From NCBI GenBank assembly GCA_914767715.1, contig OU612072.1, positions 248,001 to 312,000 on the forward strand: 64,000 bases of DNA, read 5' to 3'. This document shows positions 43,761 to 57,049 of the stretch, in pieces. The position numbers were made by a program, and so were the translations under genes. The notes beneath the pieces were generated by a model. It had not been told where the DNA came from. It saw only the letters and a list, made by a program, of their open reading frames with translations, and ran no database searches. The stretch comes from Membranipora membranacea (Eukaryota > Bryozoa > Gymnolaemata > Cheilostomatida > Membraniporidae). Each line of letters starts with the position of its first letter. The first letter of the stretch is position 1.

Positions 43761-44010
43761 GGTAAATTCGCGTCCTTGGTATCTATATTAAATAATCATT
43801 AATCATAATCATTTTCATGGGAAATCCAACTGAATCCAACTTGAATTCAAGTTATCTCCCTATTACCAATGAGGGGATAGTTCTAAGTTTCATGTCAATA
43901 TCATTGAAAAACCGTATTCCTAATCATAAAATCTTTTCAGTTCGATTTCCCCATGAAAATGATTATAATTATTGATTCTTTAATATAGATACCAAGGGCG
44001 CGAATTTACC
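43761..44010. mobile_element. 250-bp MITE with TATTA target duplication (copy B only)
   Basis: TIRs of about 60 bp start GGTAAATTCGCG and end CGCGAATTTACC, and are flanked by TATTA at 43756-43760 and 44011-44015. Copy A has the empty site near 20517. Confidence 0.92.
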
Positions 44011-45584
44011 TATTATTAAATCTATTCATGAAAAATATAATAATAATATCACATATTTTATTGACTGTAATTCAAGATCTGGTACCTCCATTCAAGATCA
44101 ACCACCATTTTATAATGTGACAAATTACTGTTCATCCTCTTTCCAAAATATGTTCGCCAATTTTTTTTCAATTTTAGGATCAATCACAGTAGGGATACAA
44201 TGATTTCCCTTTCAGTTAAAATTAAATCCTGGGGCAAATTTCTTGTCAATTTTCTTTTTAAAAAGGCCGCTGAAAAGCCTTAAAACTGCTTCAGATTTTT
44301 TAAAAATTCTCTGGTGGAGGCCCCCAACACCCCCCTAGCGGAAAGGCGCCAAAGCACCCATCATACACCCACCCTGCCTGGCCCTACCACTTCAAAACAT
44401 ATGGATGTGGATCAAACAATGGATACAGTACTGCTAGGATCTAATGAGTCTTAATCCTACCAGGTAAGGATATTTTGTGGTAGAGGCCCTAAATGGGGAC
44501 ACCCATGAAACATACAAGTGTTACATGCTCAAATATTGCTGGACCAGGGTCTGGGTCTGGGTCTGGCGCAAGATGTTTGTGTATGAAAAGCTTGATAAGA
44601 AAACCAATGGGAGTTAACATTCGTTGCACAAAGTGGCATGTTTCCCAAAACAGAAAACAAATTTTGAAGTGTATGGTTAAAACACTCTTGTTATTATTCC
44701 CGAGGAAATAATATATTTTTATTCCTATCTCAACAATGAGTGTGTGAAACATGTATAAGTGAGAAGCTTTTTACATCAATACATTTATTTATTTCCTTTT
44801 TTATCCAAGGTGCCAACAAGAAAATTCATTTTATCATTTTTATTGTACCAAAACCTGAAAGGTTGTCCACTTTTTATTACGGTAGCATACCAAATGGTTT
44901 GAAATAAGGATTTTATTATATATTGTTCAACGTATCGATGTCTATTCTATCGTTACCTCCACTAAAAACGGATACTAGTGTGATGTAAAAGGTGTAGCGG
45001 TTTAAAGTAAAAAAATTGCCTGCAAAGCCAAAGCAAGGTGGGGAAATTTCTAAATTAATTGATAAGACCGGAAATGAGTTCCACGTTCCTTGATACAACT
45101 TTTGTGGACCAGGAGGAACAAAGCTCAGCGTAAGACTAGACTCTAACTATAACCCGATAACCCCACCAGTGAAAAGCATAGACAGAGCAGCATGATATTG
45201 CTTATAGAGATAACGAAGGTCTTATCACTATCTATAACTTAAAGCATCACATAATTCACATCTCACATGATAACAAGTGAGCAATAATAGAACCTATAAT
45301 TATAATGTGTGAGTCACTTTTAAAGCCAAACTATTTCTATTGATAACACATTGACCAGGAAGTAGTTGAGTAGTAGTAGCAGTCACTGTTCAGTTATACT
45401 TATACATAGACTGTCTGCTTGTGTGACTGCAGGTAAACTGGTGAAACTGTAAAGCACAACTAAGTGAGTCTATCTAACATGCAAAGTATTTTAATTTCTT
45501 CTCAACCCTGTAATAGTTTGCTTATCCAGGTTTAAAGTATTGAGCACACTTGTGCTTTTGAATGAATTATATTACAGGCATCAT

Positions 45585-48325
45585 GTGCATTTATGAAAGT
45601 GATCTCAAAACTAAAACTGAATTTGGATTCCTTGGCAGCACGAAGACCCTGATGTTGTGAACGAGTTTAGATGAATGTGGTTACGCGTAATTTGAACGCT
45701 AGTAGAGATTGTGAGTATGATGAATTTAGGTATTACTTTTGCTAGTCGTCTTCTCATGAACATGATGAGATGACGACTACAATGTATTACAAATATGTTA
45801 ACAGTGTGAATGGGAACCCCTAGTTCATACATGGATGAACATGGATGATTAGGGAGAGTGAGTGAATTATTAATAGGAAGTAAAGAGCTTACCTTGGGGA
45901 CTCTTGATCCACCGAGAGAACTGGGCACATCAAAAACATTGGAGCTGAAATATGTGGCAGCAGCACCCAGATATCTAGCCACATATTCAGTATTAGATAG
46001 TAATATAAAACACCAGAAAACCACCAGAAAACCACCAGAAAAAACAACAACAGCAACAAAAAACAACATGATTGCGTGATTGTTCGTGCGAGTTAATATC
46101 TTGTTCTGTTTATATTTGTATATGTTTTCTATCATGACGTTGTCTCTCACCCATGTTTTTGTCTATCTCTAGGTTCGATATCACCGTAACAGGACAGGTC
46201 GATCAGGATTAAGTTACTTCAATGGTTGTCGATTCAGAGGTAGAATAGTGTAATTCGGTAAGTTATATATTTATATAAATTGAGCATTTGCCGTTAGCCA
46301 GTTGTTAGTGTACACCCGAAAGTGCAGAAGACTGGAGAAGTCAATTAATTTATTTAAATCTTCGCTTCAATTTATACCAATTAGGGTTAATTTCAGAAGA
46401 TGTAGGGGTGTTAGACAATCAATAATTATATTATATCGGGCATTATTTATTGATCACAAATCTTTTGATAATAAAATAAAAAAATCTACTAATGATCTTC
46501 AATCAGAAAAATGCGAAAAAATTTTGCACTATTTTGCATATTGAAATTAAAAAGAGAAACAAAAGCTCACATGTAACATAAAAATGGAGAGTTTGCCCCC
46601 AGTGTGGTGCGTGCCCTTGGTCTTGGTTTCTGGGCCAGTAGAGTTGACCTTCGAGGAGCAGTTGTTGGTTTGTAACTTGCCATCACACCATTAAGGCATT
46701 GCTCTGTGTTATTTTCTATATTACACATGTACTCTTGGCTCGTCTGGTTGAGGAGATCAAGCAATTGTTGTAATTAATGTTCGCTGTTCGGTCATTGTAA
46801 TCGAGACCACACAGATCAAGAACCTTGAGTACCAAATTTTCTACACGCAGGATCCTCATTCTTTGCTGCTGAGAGAGCATGGAATACCAGGAGGGAGAAG
46901 CATACATGAGAATGGGACGGATGCATGCTATGTAGAAATGTTTCAGTGCACTGATAGACATTCCAGATCGTTTGAGGTCTATCAGTGTATATATTATTGG
47001 TCTAGTCTTTTTCACGAGGTGATCAACGTGTTGTTTGAATGTCAGATTGTTGTCAATCACGACACCTAAAAACTTTGTGTTTGTCTCGTTTCCAATAACG
47101 TCACCGCTCATTGAGAATCTGTGCGGCTCGATCTTTTGACTGTTGTGCACATTTGAGAACGTCATGCTCACTGATTTTGATGGATTGGCCATCATGTTAT
47201 CCTCAGCACACCATTCTGTGGTCTCGTCTATAGCTTGCTGCAGTTGTTCGGTCTTTTCGCTAGATGAAGATGGTATGAGTGTCACATCATCGGCGTACTT
47301 GATGGTAGTGCATGAAGGAGACAGAGTATTTATGTACAGCAGCCAGAACATTGGACCCAAGAGAGTACCTTGAGGTGTACCATTCTTGGTCAAGAGTGTG
47401 ATACTATGCTCACTGCCCAGTTTGACATTCTGCTGCCGTTGACTAAGGAAACTGTGTATGATCAGCACCAGACTAACATTTCTATGAGTTTGCCCTCATC
47501 CATCCAATAAGGCAACAAGCGTGACTCGATAGACTGCCAGAGATAAAATTTACCAAACGCTGTCTCAGGTAAGCCTGCTCAGTCAGGATAAAAGACAAGG
47601 GTTTCAAAATGGTCTGCAACTCCTGAAGAACAGGGTCATTACGTCAATTTATCAGGAAAGATACAGTAAGAATCAGTAATTGCTTCACCATGTCACATTG
47701 TTGATAAGCAAATAGGCAGCGCAGTCATATAGCAGTATGTTGATAGTTATTACGAGAGTAACTGTCCAATTTGAAACTGAGTTACGTGAAATAGTTGATT
47801 GGTTAAAATCATTGGGGAAAAAACCAGATTTGTTACATATGACATGACTATTGCAACAGCTAACCTGCAATTAGTTAGTCTGCTACAGCACATGACAGGG
47901 TGTTATGTCGTTATTATTTTGCGTATTATGTAGACCACAATGAAGTGGCGATTTCATTTTATGCTGAACCATGCTACAAGCTAAATGTCTCTCTGATTGC
48001 TCCCAAAATGAATCTGTAAACATCCCAAACCAACATACTCTAAATAACGACACCGACTGGTGAAAGCTTACTCAGACTATGAGGGAGGCATGCAGTAGAT
48101 AGAAAGTGAACTAGAAGGTACATTCTGGCAATCCTATACACTGTAGATAGAGCAGCTGAGAGAACCTGCTACAACATGTCAATATGTTAGGTAACTGCAT
48201 CTGATTGTAAAGACAAATGACCCACAAATAAACTGAGATTGAATTCTTGGCTTGAGGCCAACGAGGTAACTGATGATGCTAAAAAGAAAAATCATTTTTA
48301 GGGCTGTGATAGGTAATATAACTTG
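45585..48325. mobile_element. ~2.7-kb insertion with RT fragment (copy B only)
   Basis: Copy A is continuous here (near 24360-24380). The insert contains a minus-strand RT fragment at 46560-47530. The rest is unassigned, including open frames on both strands at 45611-46150 and 46302-46544 with no recognisable domain. Confidence 0.8.
46560..47530 (-). pseudogene. Non-LTR RT fragment, C-terminal half
   Basis: A 250-codon frame (46716-47468) includes NGTPQGTLLGPMFWLLYINT, KYADDVTLIP (YADD), FLGVVIDNNLTFKQHV and YIACIRPILMYASPSWY, the order of RT motifs plus thumb in non-LTR elements. It is a different family from the RT at 31.6 kb. 5'-truncated. Confidence 0.85.
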
Positions 48326-48689
48326 CTTATAAGTGGAGTATTCCAAATTTGATGCATGTTACATTGTTACATTGCTGGATGGAAATTTTAGAGCTGGAGT
48401 CAATGGGGTGTCCAAAATTCTTAGGTTTGACATGAAAAATCAATTGCCTGAATGAATCTGTTACAGATTATATCGTAGCCATCTCAAAACTCAGCATACG
48501 TGCAGGGTACAGGTAATCTTTATACCATCGTCTCCGAAATTAACTGATTTGTGGTTTGCAAGTTAGCAATAATCAAATGCATTGTTGAAAAAGTGATGCG
48601 TTAACATTGGTTTTTGGTCGCCTGGAAGAAAACAAAGTATCACAGTGAATGAACACAAAAGGTTCTTCATGCAGTCATCCATTATATAT

Positions 48690-50410
48690 CTTGGTCATGT
48701 TCTCAGTAAATCAATCAAGTCAATGATGTGCAGCAGATCATTGTAATGATCAATTACTATGGAAATTTCATAGCATAAGTTGCTACCAAAGCTGAGCCAT
48801 TACATAATCTAATGAGTGACAGAATTGACTTCACTTGGTCAAAAGAGTGCCAACAAGAATTCGACAATCTGAAAGAGGAGTTGTGCCCACAGGCACTTCT
48901 CACCGTACTTGACCCTAGAAACAGCTGGTGATGGCATTTAATGCAAGTCCCTACTGGTGTCGGAGTCATAATCTCACTAAGAAAGGATGATGGATCTCTG
49001 AGACTTCAAAAGCCTATGCCTCCAGAACGCTATCAGATGCAGAATCAAACCAAGGAGTAAAACTCTTTTACTCCTTGATCAAACTACGTTCAGACATACA
49101 GAGAAGTTCTCAGCATCATGTTTGTACTGAAGAAATGTCACACTGCACTTCAAACAGTATTTGGCCCTCATACTAGGTTAGAGTCGGGAGTTTCCCCTCT
49201 CGACTGCACAGATGGAAACTCATTCTCAGCGAATACCACTATATAGTACAATACCACAAATGTACTGGCCATCGGTGGGTGGATTAAACGGAACGGTGGT
49301 TATCTCAAGTTCACAGATAATTATTCGTATCGATATCGTGAAACTGAAATTAAAAGCATATCAAAATCAGGTGCTGAAAAGGTGAAAACTGTTGTACCTC
49401 AATTTGCCGTCATCAAATTAATGCTAATTTCTAAAAGCGGGAGAAAACACTCAAATCAATTATCACAAATGTTAAACCCTATTAATTTCGTTTACTAACA
49501 GATTTTCGACTAACACAAGAAAAATATCACAGTTATTATTATCTAAACAAACTAGCCCTACAGAAATGATAATATTAATTATATTTACCTTTTTGACTCC
49601 TGACTTTGGTTTGTTTAAGAAACACCTTTGCCCAGTAAAATAGAATATTAATTATAAACACCAAATAGAACTGTGGAGAATAAGTTCTTTGGTGAAACTG
49701 TGTGACACAACACGTCAAGCTCCTATGGGCAACTGATTTATCCACACAAACACAGCAAGACAGTGCAGCTAATTGGGATGAAAGCAAACATAGCCTGACA
49801 CAACTCAGGCCACACAATGACAATACAATTAGCGACCACTCCCAGTGAATGGCAGGGGGGGGGGGCACAATGCAGCGCACCACAGCTACAACAAAGATTC
49901 TTATTTATGTCATGTTGATTATCTGTCAAGAGCTCCTCTCAGTTCTGATGAAAGTTTCGAGATATAAGTAAATTATTTCTCAATAGTCGCTGATAGAATA
50001 AGTCATAAAACTACTAGACTTCCTATTCTCAGTAAGGTTCGTTTCTTCAGTGATTGTAGTCATCTCGCAGTTGATAAATCAAATGATGTATATTGTATGT
50101 TGTATTTGATTCAGTTTGAGCACAAGCCGTGGTTCAGGGTTCATGCTGATTTAGTGGAATATGATAGTAAGAACCATTTGATTGTGGTCGCATGATATAG
50201 CAAATGGTCACATGTAGAGTCAATGAGTATTACTAGACTTAAGGCTATACGCTCGCTAAGACACTCATTTTCAACACATATGATACAGATAGTTCTAAGT
50301 CGTTCACATCCGGAGAGTTTGGGGGATTTCTCAACTTTAATGGAAATGGTTAAACAAAATCTATGTATGCGTCTTCGAAACCATCTATCATTGGAGTACC
50401 AATAACATTA
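48690..50410 (+). mobile_element. Ty3/gypsy pol remnant, copy B
   Basis: Counterpart of 24800-26700. The RT/RNase H stretch (48710-49260) is more broken, with a TAA replacing a Tyr codon after NFIA. The integrase-like frame is at 50223-50405. Confidence 0.65.
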
Positions 50411-51608
50411 GGCCAAGTATGTTAAAAAAAAAATTATGAGTTGTGGTGTCTCATAAATACACTGAAAAAAATTGTTCTTTCTCTTCTCAGTCCTATAATT
50501 TTCAGCTCTAAAAATCAAAGGTCTGCAAAACGATGTTCTAAAAGTATTGAAACCAAACCAACGACTATAAAGTGGATGGCTCGGATTGTTGCTAATAATA
50601 ATGAAATAATTGCCAGTAGTCATATTTTAAACAGATTATCGCTCTTCGTAACATTCAATCACAGTATAAATAAATTTAGTGGCTGTCCTTTGGCAGTGTT
50701 CAAGAATGATTTTGTCTTTCTCTTTGTCAGCTAAAAAAGTGAACCATGATGTCATTATGTCATTGTCATTACGATACAACAGCCCAAAATACCACCATAT
50801 ATATAGATTATATAGGCTTTATCATCACAGGTTTACTTCAAACTATCAACGCTGACAACCTTTATCAAATAAGTCATACCTTACAAAACTACCTTGATTT
50901 TGTAATGAGCTTCTGTTCGATACGTTAATGCATAACACATTATAGGGAAACAAGAAACGCTTGTTCGACCATGAACCTGACCAAAAAACGATAAACTGCT
51001 AGAATTGATAATTTGAATGAAGAGACCTGTATGGAATTGGTTAACACAATAATCATATCATATGGGTAATTGTGATTTATCACCTCTCGATTGTGATTTA
51101 TCATTTGTTGCTAAAATGTTAAGTTTTTTCAGTTCACGTTTTGATGCACTAAGATGATTTCGTCAACTGAATCAAGACTGTGGCTTGCAGTTATATGCAT
51201 TTCTGTGGTGACTATATTGCAATTTTCAGCTGCAGGTTTGTTGCTTCTAAACTATTTGATGTACACCCAAATGACAGCATTTTTAATAAACTTTGCCATT
51301 CTAAAAACTTTGCCATGTCTAAATACTCGAGGGCCGTGAACCTGTATGCTTCTTGAAACTGGTCCACCTTTGCTCAAAAAAGCATCCTCACGTCAGTCAA
51401 ATTTAACATAAATTTCATTGTCAACCACATGTCTACTTCATTGAATTCTATAGAAATATATTGACCCATCCGGATTTATTTGCTTTTGAAAAAAGTTTGA
51501 TGACATAACCATTATACCAGGCAAACTAAAATTATCTATCACTGATGTGATTTACAAGAAAAAAGTTATGAAGTCATCCAAGCACTGTTTATTCATTATC
51601 ATTATTAG

Positions 51609-51965
51609 AGGTATTGACGCTGGATAAAGCTACAACTACAGGTAACAGTTATTATCTCGGAGAACCACTCACAATAACATGTAGATCTTCTGAGATACCG
51701 GTTTCTGGTATATATGGTTTGTTTATGAAACTGGAAGATGCAGCGATTCAATGTGTTCGAGTCAGCACAACATTTAGTCTTGTGACTAATTGGCCAGTTC
51801 CAGTTGAAGCTCCTGTAAATAACGATCAGTGCAACCTACTTGAGAATGACAACACTTTGACTGTTGAACTCAACATCCCGCAGGACCTTTCTACTCAATC
51901 AATAACCTGTGGAAGTGGAATACAAGGAACTGCTCCGATAGTACTCCAGCCTCAGCCTGTATTAA
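51609..51965 (+). CDS. Gene 3 exon 2, Ig-like domain 1
   Basis: 357 nt, one codon shorter than its paralogues (SGIYG in place of SGSIYG). Cysteines are conserved. Many replacements relative to gene 2 cluster between the first two cysteines. Confidence 0.85.
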
Positions 51966-52013
51966 GTGAGTATGAGGTATAAGAAAGAGTGTTTTATCCA
52001 TGATGATACAGCA

Positions 52014-52258
52014 TTCGTATAACCACAGGATTTGCTCTTGTGAATAAATGGCCTGTTCCGGTTGAAGCTCCAGTCAATGATGAGCGGTGTAACCTATCTG
52101 AGAATGATAACACTTTGACTGTCAAACTCAACACAACACAAGAGCTGTCTACACTATCAGTAATCTGTGTGAGTTCGACACAAGGAACTCATTCGGTAGT
52201 TATCAAGTCCCAACCATTAAGTGAGTATTATGTGCAAGGAAGGGTCTTGTATCCATGA
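52014..52258 (+). pseudogene. Partial duplicate of the Ig1 exon
   Basis: NKWPVPVEAPVNDERCNLSE through the end of Ig1 is repeated 50 bp after the complete exon, including the GTGAGT donor, but the first half and acceptor are missing. It is probably not spliced in. Confidence 0.75.
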
Positions 52259-52497
52259 TGATACCACACGCTGATATTTTTAATTATTGTGTAGTTGTCT
52301 TTATAAAGCTGCGGCATCAAAGTAAAACTTTCTTACTCTAAACTTTCTTGTTCCGTAATACTTTCACAAAATATTCTCCATGTCACATTGATGGTTAGCC
52401 TCCGATTCAGGCATTCACTTGGAGTCTTCTGTGGATTCTATGATAACTGTAGCAAAAGCAAAATTGACAACAACATGTAACTCATTTATTTCTTCAG

Positions 52498-52987
52498 TAC
52501 CGCCGAAAAATCTCACGATATCTGTTGGGATGGATCCTGTGGTTGAGAATGATACGATAACTGTCAGCTGTCAGTCAGACTCTCCGTTGAGCACCTATGT
52601 TTATGGTAACTATATATTAGTCATAATTTGTAATACAATGCCCTGCCAACATATATCGCCACCATACGAGATTGTCATCTTTCTACCAACTCTTGTGATG
52701 CAGCTCCCATTCTTGGCCGTTAAAACCGAAATTGCCAATGATTATTGAGAATATACATTGGCTCAGCTCAAACTTTTAATCCTCTTTAATTGTCAATCAA
52801 AAGCAATATTATTGTTATCTTTATGCAGAATTAGTCAGAGAATCTGGAGTGACTTTATTACCTGGTGGATCTTACACTATAAGTCCTGCAGACAGAGATG
52901 GGTTTACTGTACGCTGCACAGATCAGGAAAATGCTGATTGGCCGGTGGAAAGTGAAAAGGTCAAGATAAAGGAAATCAGGCCCAGAT
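52498..52987 (+). CDS. Gene 3 exons 3-4, Ig-like domain 2
   Basis: Exons 52498-52605 and 52829-52987 (one codon shorter: ESGVTLLPGG). Cysteines in ITVSC and FTVRC are retained. Confidence 0.78.
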
Positions 52988-53129
52988 GTGAGTCCATTAG
53001 TTCTACTTCAGCCTCACTCTTTTTTAGTCACTAATTAGTTTCCAAACTGTGCCATATTTTTATTTAAGCTCCAACAAAAAGCAAAGACTTCCTGGTATCA
53101 GCTTTACTTTGTATTTGACACAATTTCAG

Positions 53130-53360
53130 ATATCTCCCGTGACTGGACTCAGACTATACTTAGGTCTGAGGATAACAACCCTAGATCCCCAACTCCGCTG
53201 ACTTGTGATATCGAGGGTTATCCTACACCCACTTACTCCTGGACATCAAATCTAACAGATATCACCTCTACAAAAACCAGCATGCTATCATTTAGCGACA
53301 ACTATAGAGATAATGGGCAGGTAGAAGAGATTACTTGTGAAGGATCTGTTGGTGGAGATG
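53130..53360 (+). CDS. Gene 3 exon 5, Ig-like domain 3
   Basis: 231 nt, C/W/C signature intact (PLTCDIEG, TYSW, EEITCEG). The acceptor is TTTCAG and the donor GTGAGT. Confidence 0.85.
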
Positions 53361-54031
53361 GTGAGTGTTAACTCTTCCGATTCACACTACGTAAAATATG
53401 TGTGTTTACCTCAACTCCAACAATTAACCTAATTAATTATTCATGTAGGCCCTACATTTGATGCATTTTAGCACATTTTGTGTATGACCTAGCATCCAGG
53501 AAGCACAATAGTAACAATAAACTGTGACATATAGTCATATCCTGTCATTAGATCTTTAGTTCTTGAGCTAGTAATCATAATTCCTGCCTAAGTCTAGGCT
53601 TTCTCTAGTACAGTTACATATTTACTTCTATTCTCTTAATATTGAGTGACCCATGTCTCGGTAGAGGTAAAATAGTGTGTTCAATGTCCAGTGATCACAA
53701 GTGTAGGTAAGCTCACAAGCATACCCTCAGATCTGGCACAAAATAGTTTTCATTGGCAACATTATAGTGCTGATTTGCATGCTCTTCCTGCTTTTTTTGC
53801 TCGTGATTAAAAAAAAACAGTGATATACAAGTGAACCACAGAATATTTCTTTCTGCTGTGTTTTTATCAGATATTCCCAAATTACAATGTGTCTCTCATT
53901 ATGATCCTGTTTTTGTATAACTTTGATCATGGTTATAGTAATGTGTAACACCACACAGCCCCTCACAGCATTTAAAATATATTGAGGCAAATCGACCAGT
54001 GGTTTATAATGTCTGATTTTGTTTCTTGTAG

Positions 54032-54229
54032 GTTCCAGTCCATTGTCTATCACATGGCGAATCTTGTGGGATGACATGGCACCAACAAATCCTCCACCAA
54101 CAGTACCCAATGACGCTGGGCCAAAACCACAAATATTAGCAGCTACTATAGGTGGAGCGGTAGGAGGAGTTATAGTTGCCATTATTATTGTTGTTATCAT
54201 CGGATTCTGCTGCTGGAAACAACGCAAAG
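54032..54229 (+). CDS. Gene 3 exon 6, stalk and membrane segment
   Basis: 198 nt; the helix region IGGAVGGVIVAIIIVVIIGF and CCWKQRK are intact. Confidence 0.87.
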
Positions 54230-55569
54230 GTGAATAGTTTTGGCCAAATCGTGTGCTTTGAAATATTTGGTCATATACGGTAGTTGAAGGTGGATGTAAT
54301 CAAACATTTGTCTTTTACTTTAGCAAAATGACAGGGACTTGGTTTGACCATCTTACACCCACAACTCTATAAAGTACATAGATACCGTCTTTGTAAAGGT
54401 TTCTCCTCTTTAGAATGGTGGTTTGCATGACATCATCAGTTTCTGCTAAATTTGTTTCGAGTCGGCAAAATAACGTGTCTGGTGATACAATGTTCTCATT
54501 TTTTGTGGTCACAACAAACATGTGCATGTGCATGTACATGTTTGAAGTCCACCAAAAGACTAAAGCATGTTATACTATCGGACTTAGACTAAGGATGATA
54601 CATAACGACCTGTTCGAAGTTCGGAATTCCTTTTTACAATATAACTTCTTACAGTCCATCTATAAGCAAATTTCTCTCTCTATGTGATTTATTTATCTAA
54701 TGGACCTCTGTGTGAGTCTTGCATCAGGTCAGCAAAACGATTCTTGATAAAGCTTGATATAATTTGCCTGACTGTACAAAGGGTTTGAATTTTTGACTCA
54801 GTAGCTCAACCCTACAATACCTGGGGAGACAAAGGTAAAGGTGAAGGTATGAGTTTTAAAGCAGCCAGGTTGATAAACTGATGATTAAATAGATAAATAT
54901 ATAAAAGTGTTCCAGTTAATGGTTTGTATTGGCTCATAGAGTTTTGTAAGCATTATGAGGCCAGTTGTCGCCTATTGTTGGTTTGAATCATCCTACTGCT
55001 CAACTTAAATTATTTACTTATATCAAGGAAGTCAATTCCATGAGTGAACTGGGAGGTTGTTTCACCCATATTGTGAATAGGCTCTTTTTGCTTCATTTGT
55101 GAACATATTTGGCGGAATTGTCTCCAGGCGGCTTCTCTTCATACTATTTTATGATTTCTTTGGGTTGATCTATTGATGGATAAAGCTTTATCGATGAAAA
55201 AAACACTCTGAACATCTGACAAAAATCAACGTCTGAAAAAACTCAGATGTGTTTATATATATATATATACTCTATTATTGCTGATCAAAGTCAAAGACAA
55301 ATTAAGACCATCCATAAATAAATGAAAAAAAACAAATCAGTCAGGTGTATTTGTGAAAAATATCATCGTCTATAAATGCTGTCCTATTTATAGAACAGTG
55401 TTTTCGGGCTTCCAGAAATATTTTGCACGGATGATTCTCATATTTTTATCGAAAACAAAGAATATCAAGATGTATTCTTAGTTCTTCAAGCTTTAGTAAA
55501 GAAAGTCTCTCTTCATGTATACTCCTCCTCATATGGAATCATAATTCTGGTGCAGAGCTTTTGAAATCT

Positions 55570-56715
55570 CTCCACTTATATATGATGAGCAGTAGAGTCA
55601 GTCATGAGACAGTTAGAGTTTGATAGAGGATGGTATAATGTTGTGTCATCTGCGTACTTAAGATGGGGCGTTGGTGGTGACAAGTCATCGATAAATGCAT
55701 TCCAGAGTAGAGGACCTAGTACTGTCCCTTGGGAGACACCTATATTAATTGGACTGAAAATTGATTTTTCGTTGCGAAACTTTACACATTGTTCTCTATT
55801 AGAGAGAATGTCCTGAATAATTGCTATAAGATATCTATCAATTTTCAGTTTTAAAACTTTCTTGACAGCCAGATCTGGACGCATTTTGTCGAATGATTTA
55901 GAAAAATCTAGCATTATTGCATGAACATCGAGATTGTCATTGCAATCAAGCAAGCTAGCCACACTAGATGAAAAGTTCACCAAAGCATCCGTGGTACCAA
56001 TATTCCTTGTGTAAGCATATTGGTATTTGAGTGGGAAGTTTCTCTGTTATGCGCCAGGAGAGTATTGAATCAATTGAGTCAGAAACCTTGCTCAAATGAT
56101 GTAAAATACTAATTGGGTGGTTATCATTATATGTAGATGGATCAGGTACTTTGTTGATAGGTGCGACCTCTGCTAGCTTCCATTGCATTGGAAATTTTCC
56201 ACACACCAAGATTTTGTTAATGATGTTTGCTATAGGCTCAGAGAGGATATGCGAGTTATTTTTTTATATCCATGAAGGGTAATCCTCTTATATGGTTGCG
56301 TTAGTGGTATCTATATTTTCTAGGTGGGAGTTTACAGTGTATTCTTCTACCGATGGAATGTCATCAATTGTAACATAATAGTCAGGGAATTCAATGACCC
56401 TGTCACTGTTGGAAAGGTAACTGTTAGAGTAACCTAAGAACTCTGCATTTGTGATCCAATTATTATTGACCCTCACCACTGGAGATGAAACGGGAGTTGC
56501 TATGCCTCATGTCAATCTCTTTATGTTGTTCCACCAATCTATACATCCTCTGGTTGCTGAGTTTATTTGGTTATCAGTATATTTCTGTAGTTCCTTCTGT
56601 TGATGAAATTTCGGAATGGCTGACAGGGCTTTCCAAGCAGGGTTGATTTTATGATGAGCCCTGTATTTTGCATGTTTCAACTTAGGTGATCTTAAAAAGC
56701 ACTTAATCAATGATA
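55570..56715 (-). mobile_element. Non-LTR retrotransposon RT fragment, copy B
   Basis: Counterpart of 31590-32740. Frames at 55576-55983, 55964-56209, 56288-56479 and 56507-56710 cover the RT core (YADDTTLY) and upstream parts with the same truncation, which shows insertion before the 23-kb duplication. Confidence 0.85.
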
Positions 56716-57049
56716 ACTCAACAGTTTGATATGGAGTACTAACAGATCATTAACACTGATGTGATTATTCTTAAGCATGACCCCTCTTGTCATTGTATTG
56801 CATGCCATAGTCCTTGACCCACATGATTCAAAACACAGACCATGTCTTGTCCCCTTTGCATACACAACAAATATTTACATAGTCCATTGGAACATAATAT
56901 ATTTATGTGATCAAACAAGTTGAAATAACTATACAGGGTCAATGATTGATATGGGGCTAGAAAAATGGTATATTTAGCCTAAATCAATTCTAATGGGTAT
57001 AGTCTTTGCATGACTGTGTAAATTAAAGAAAAAGCATTGAAATGGTTCA

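Noticed and set aside
45611-46150. 179-codon minus-strand frame in the copy B insert
   Set aside because: No recognisable domain, and it shares the stretch with an opposite-strand frame; the hydrophobic stretch alone is not enough for a call.
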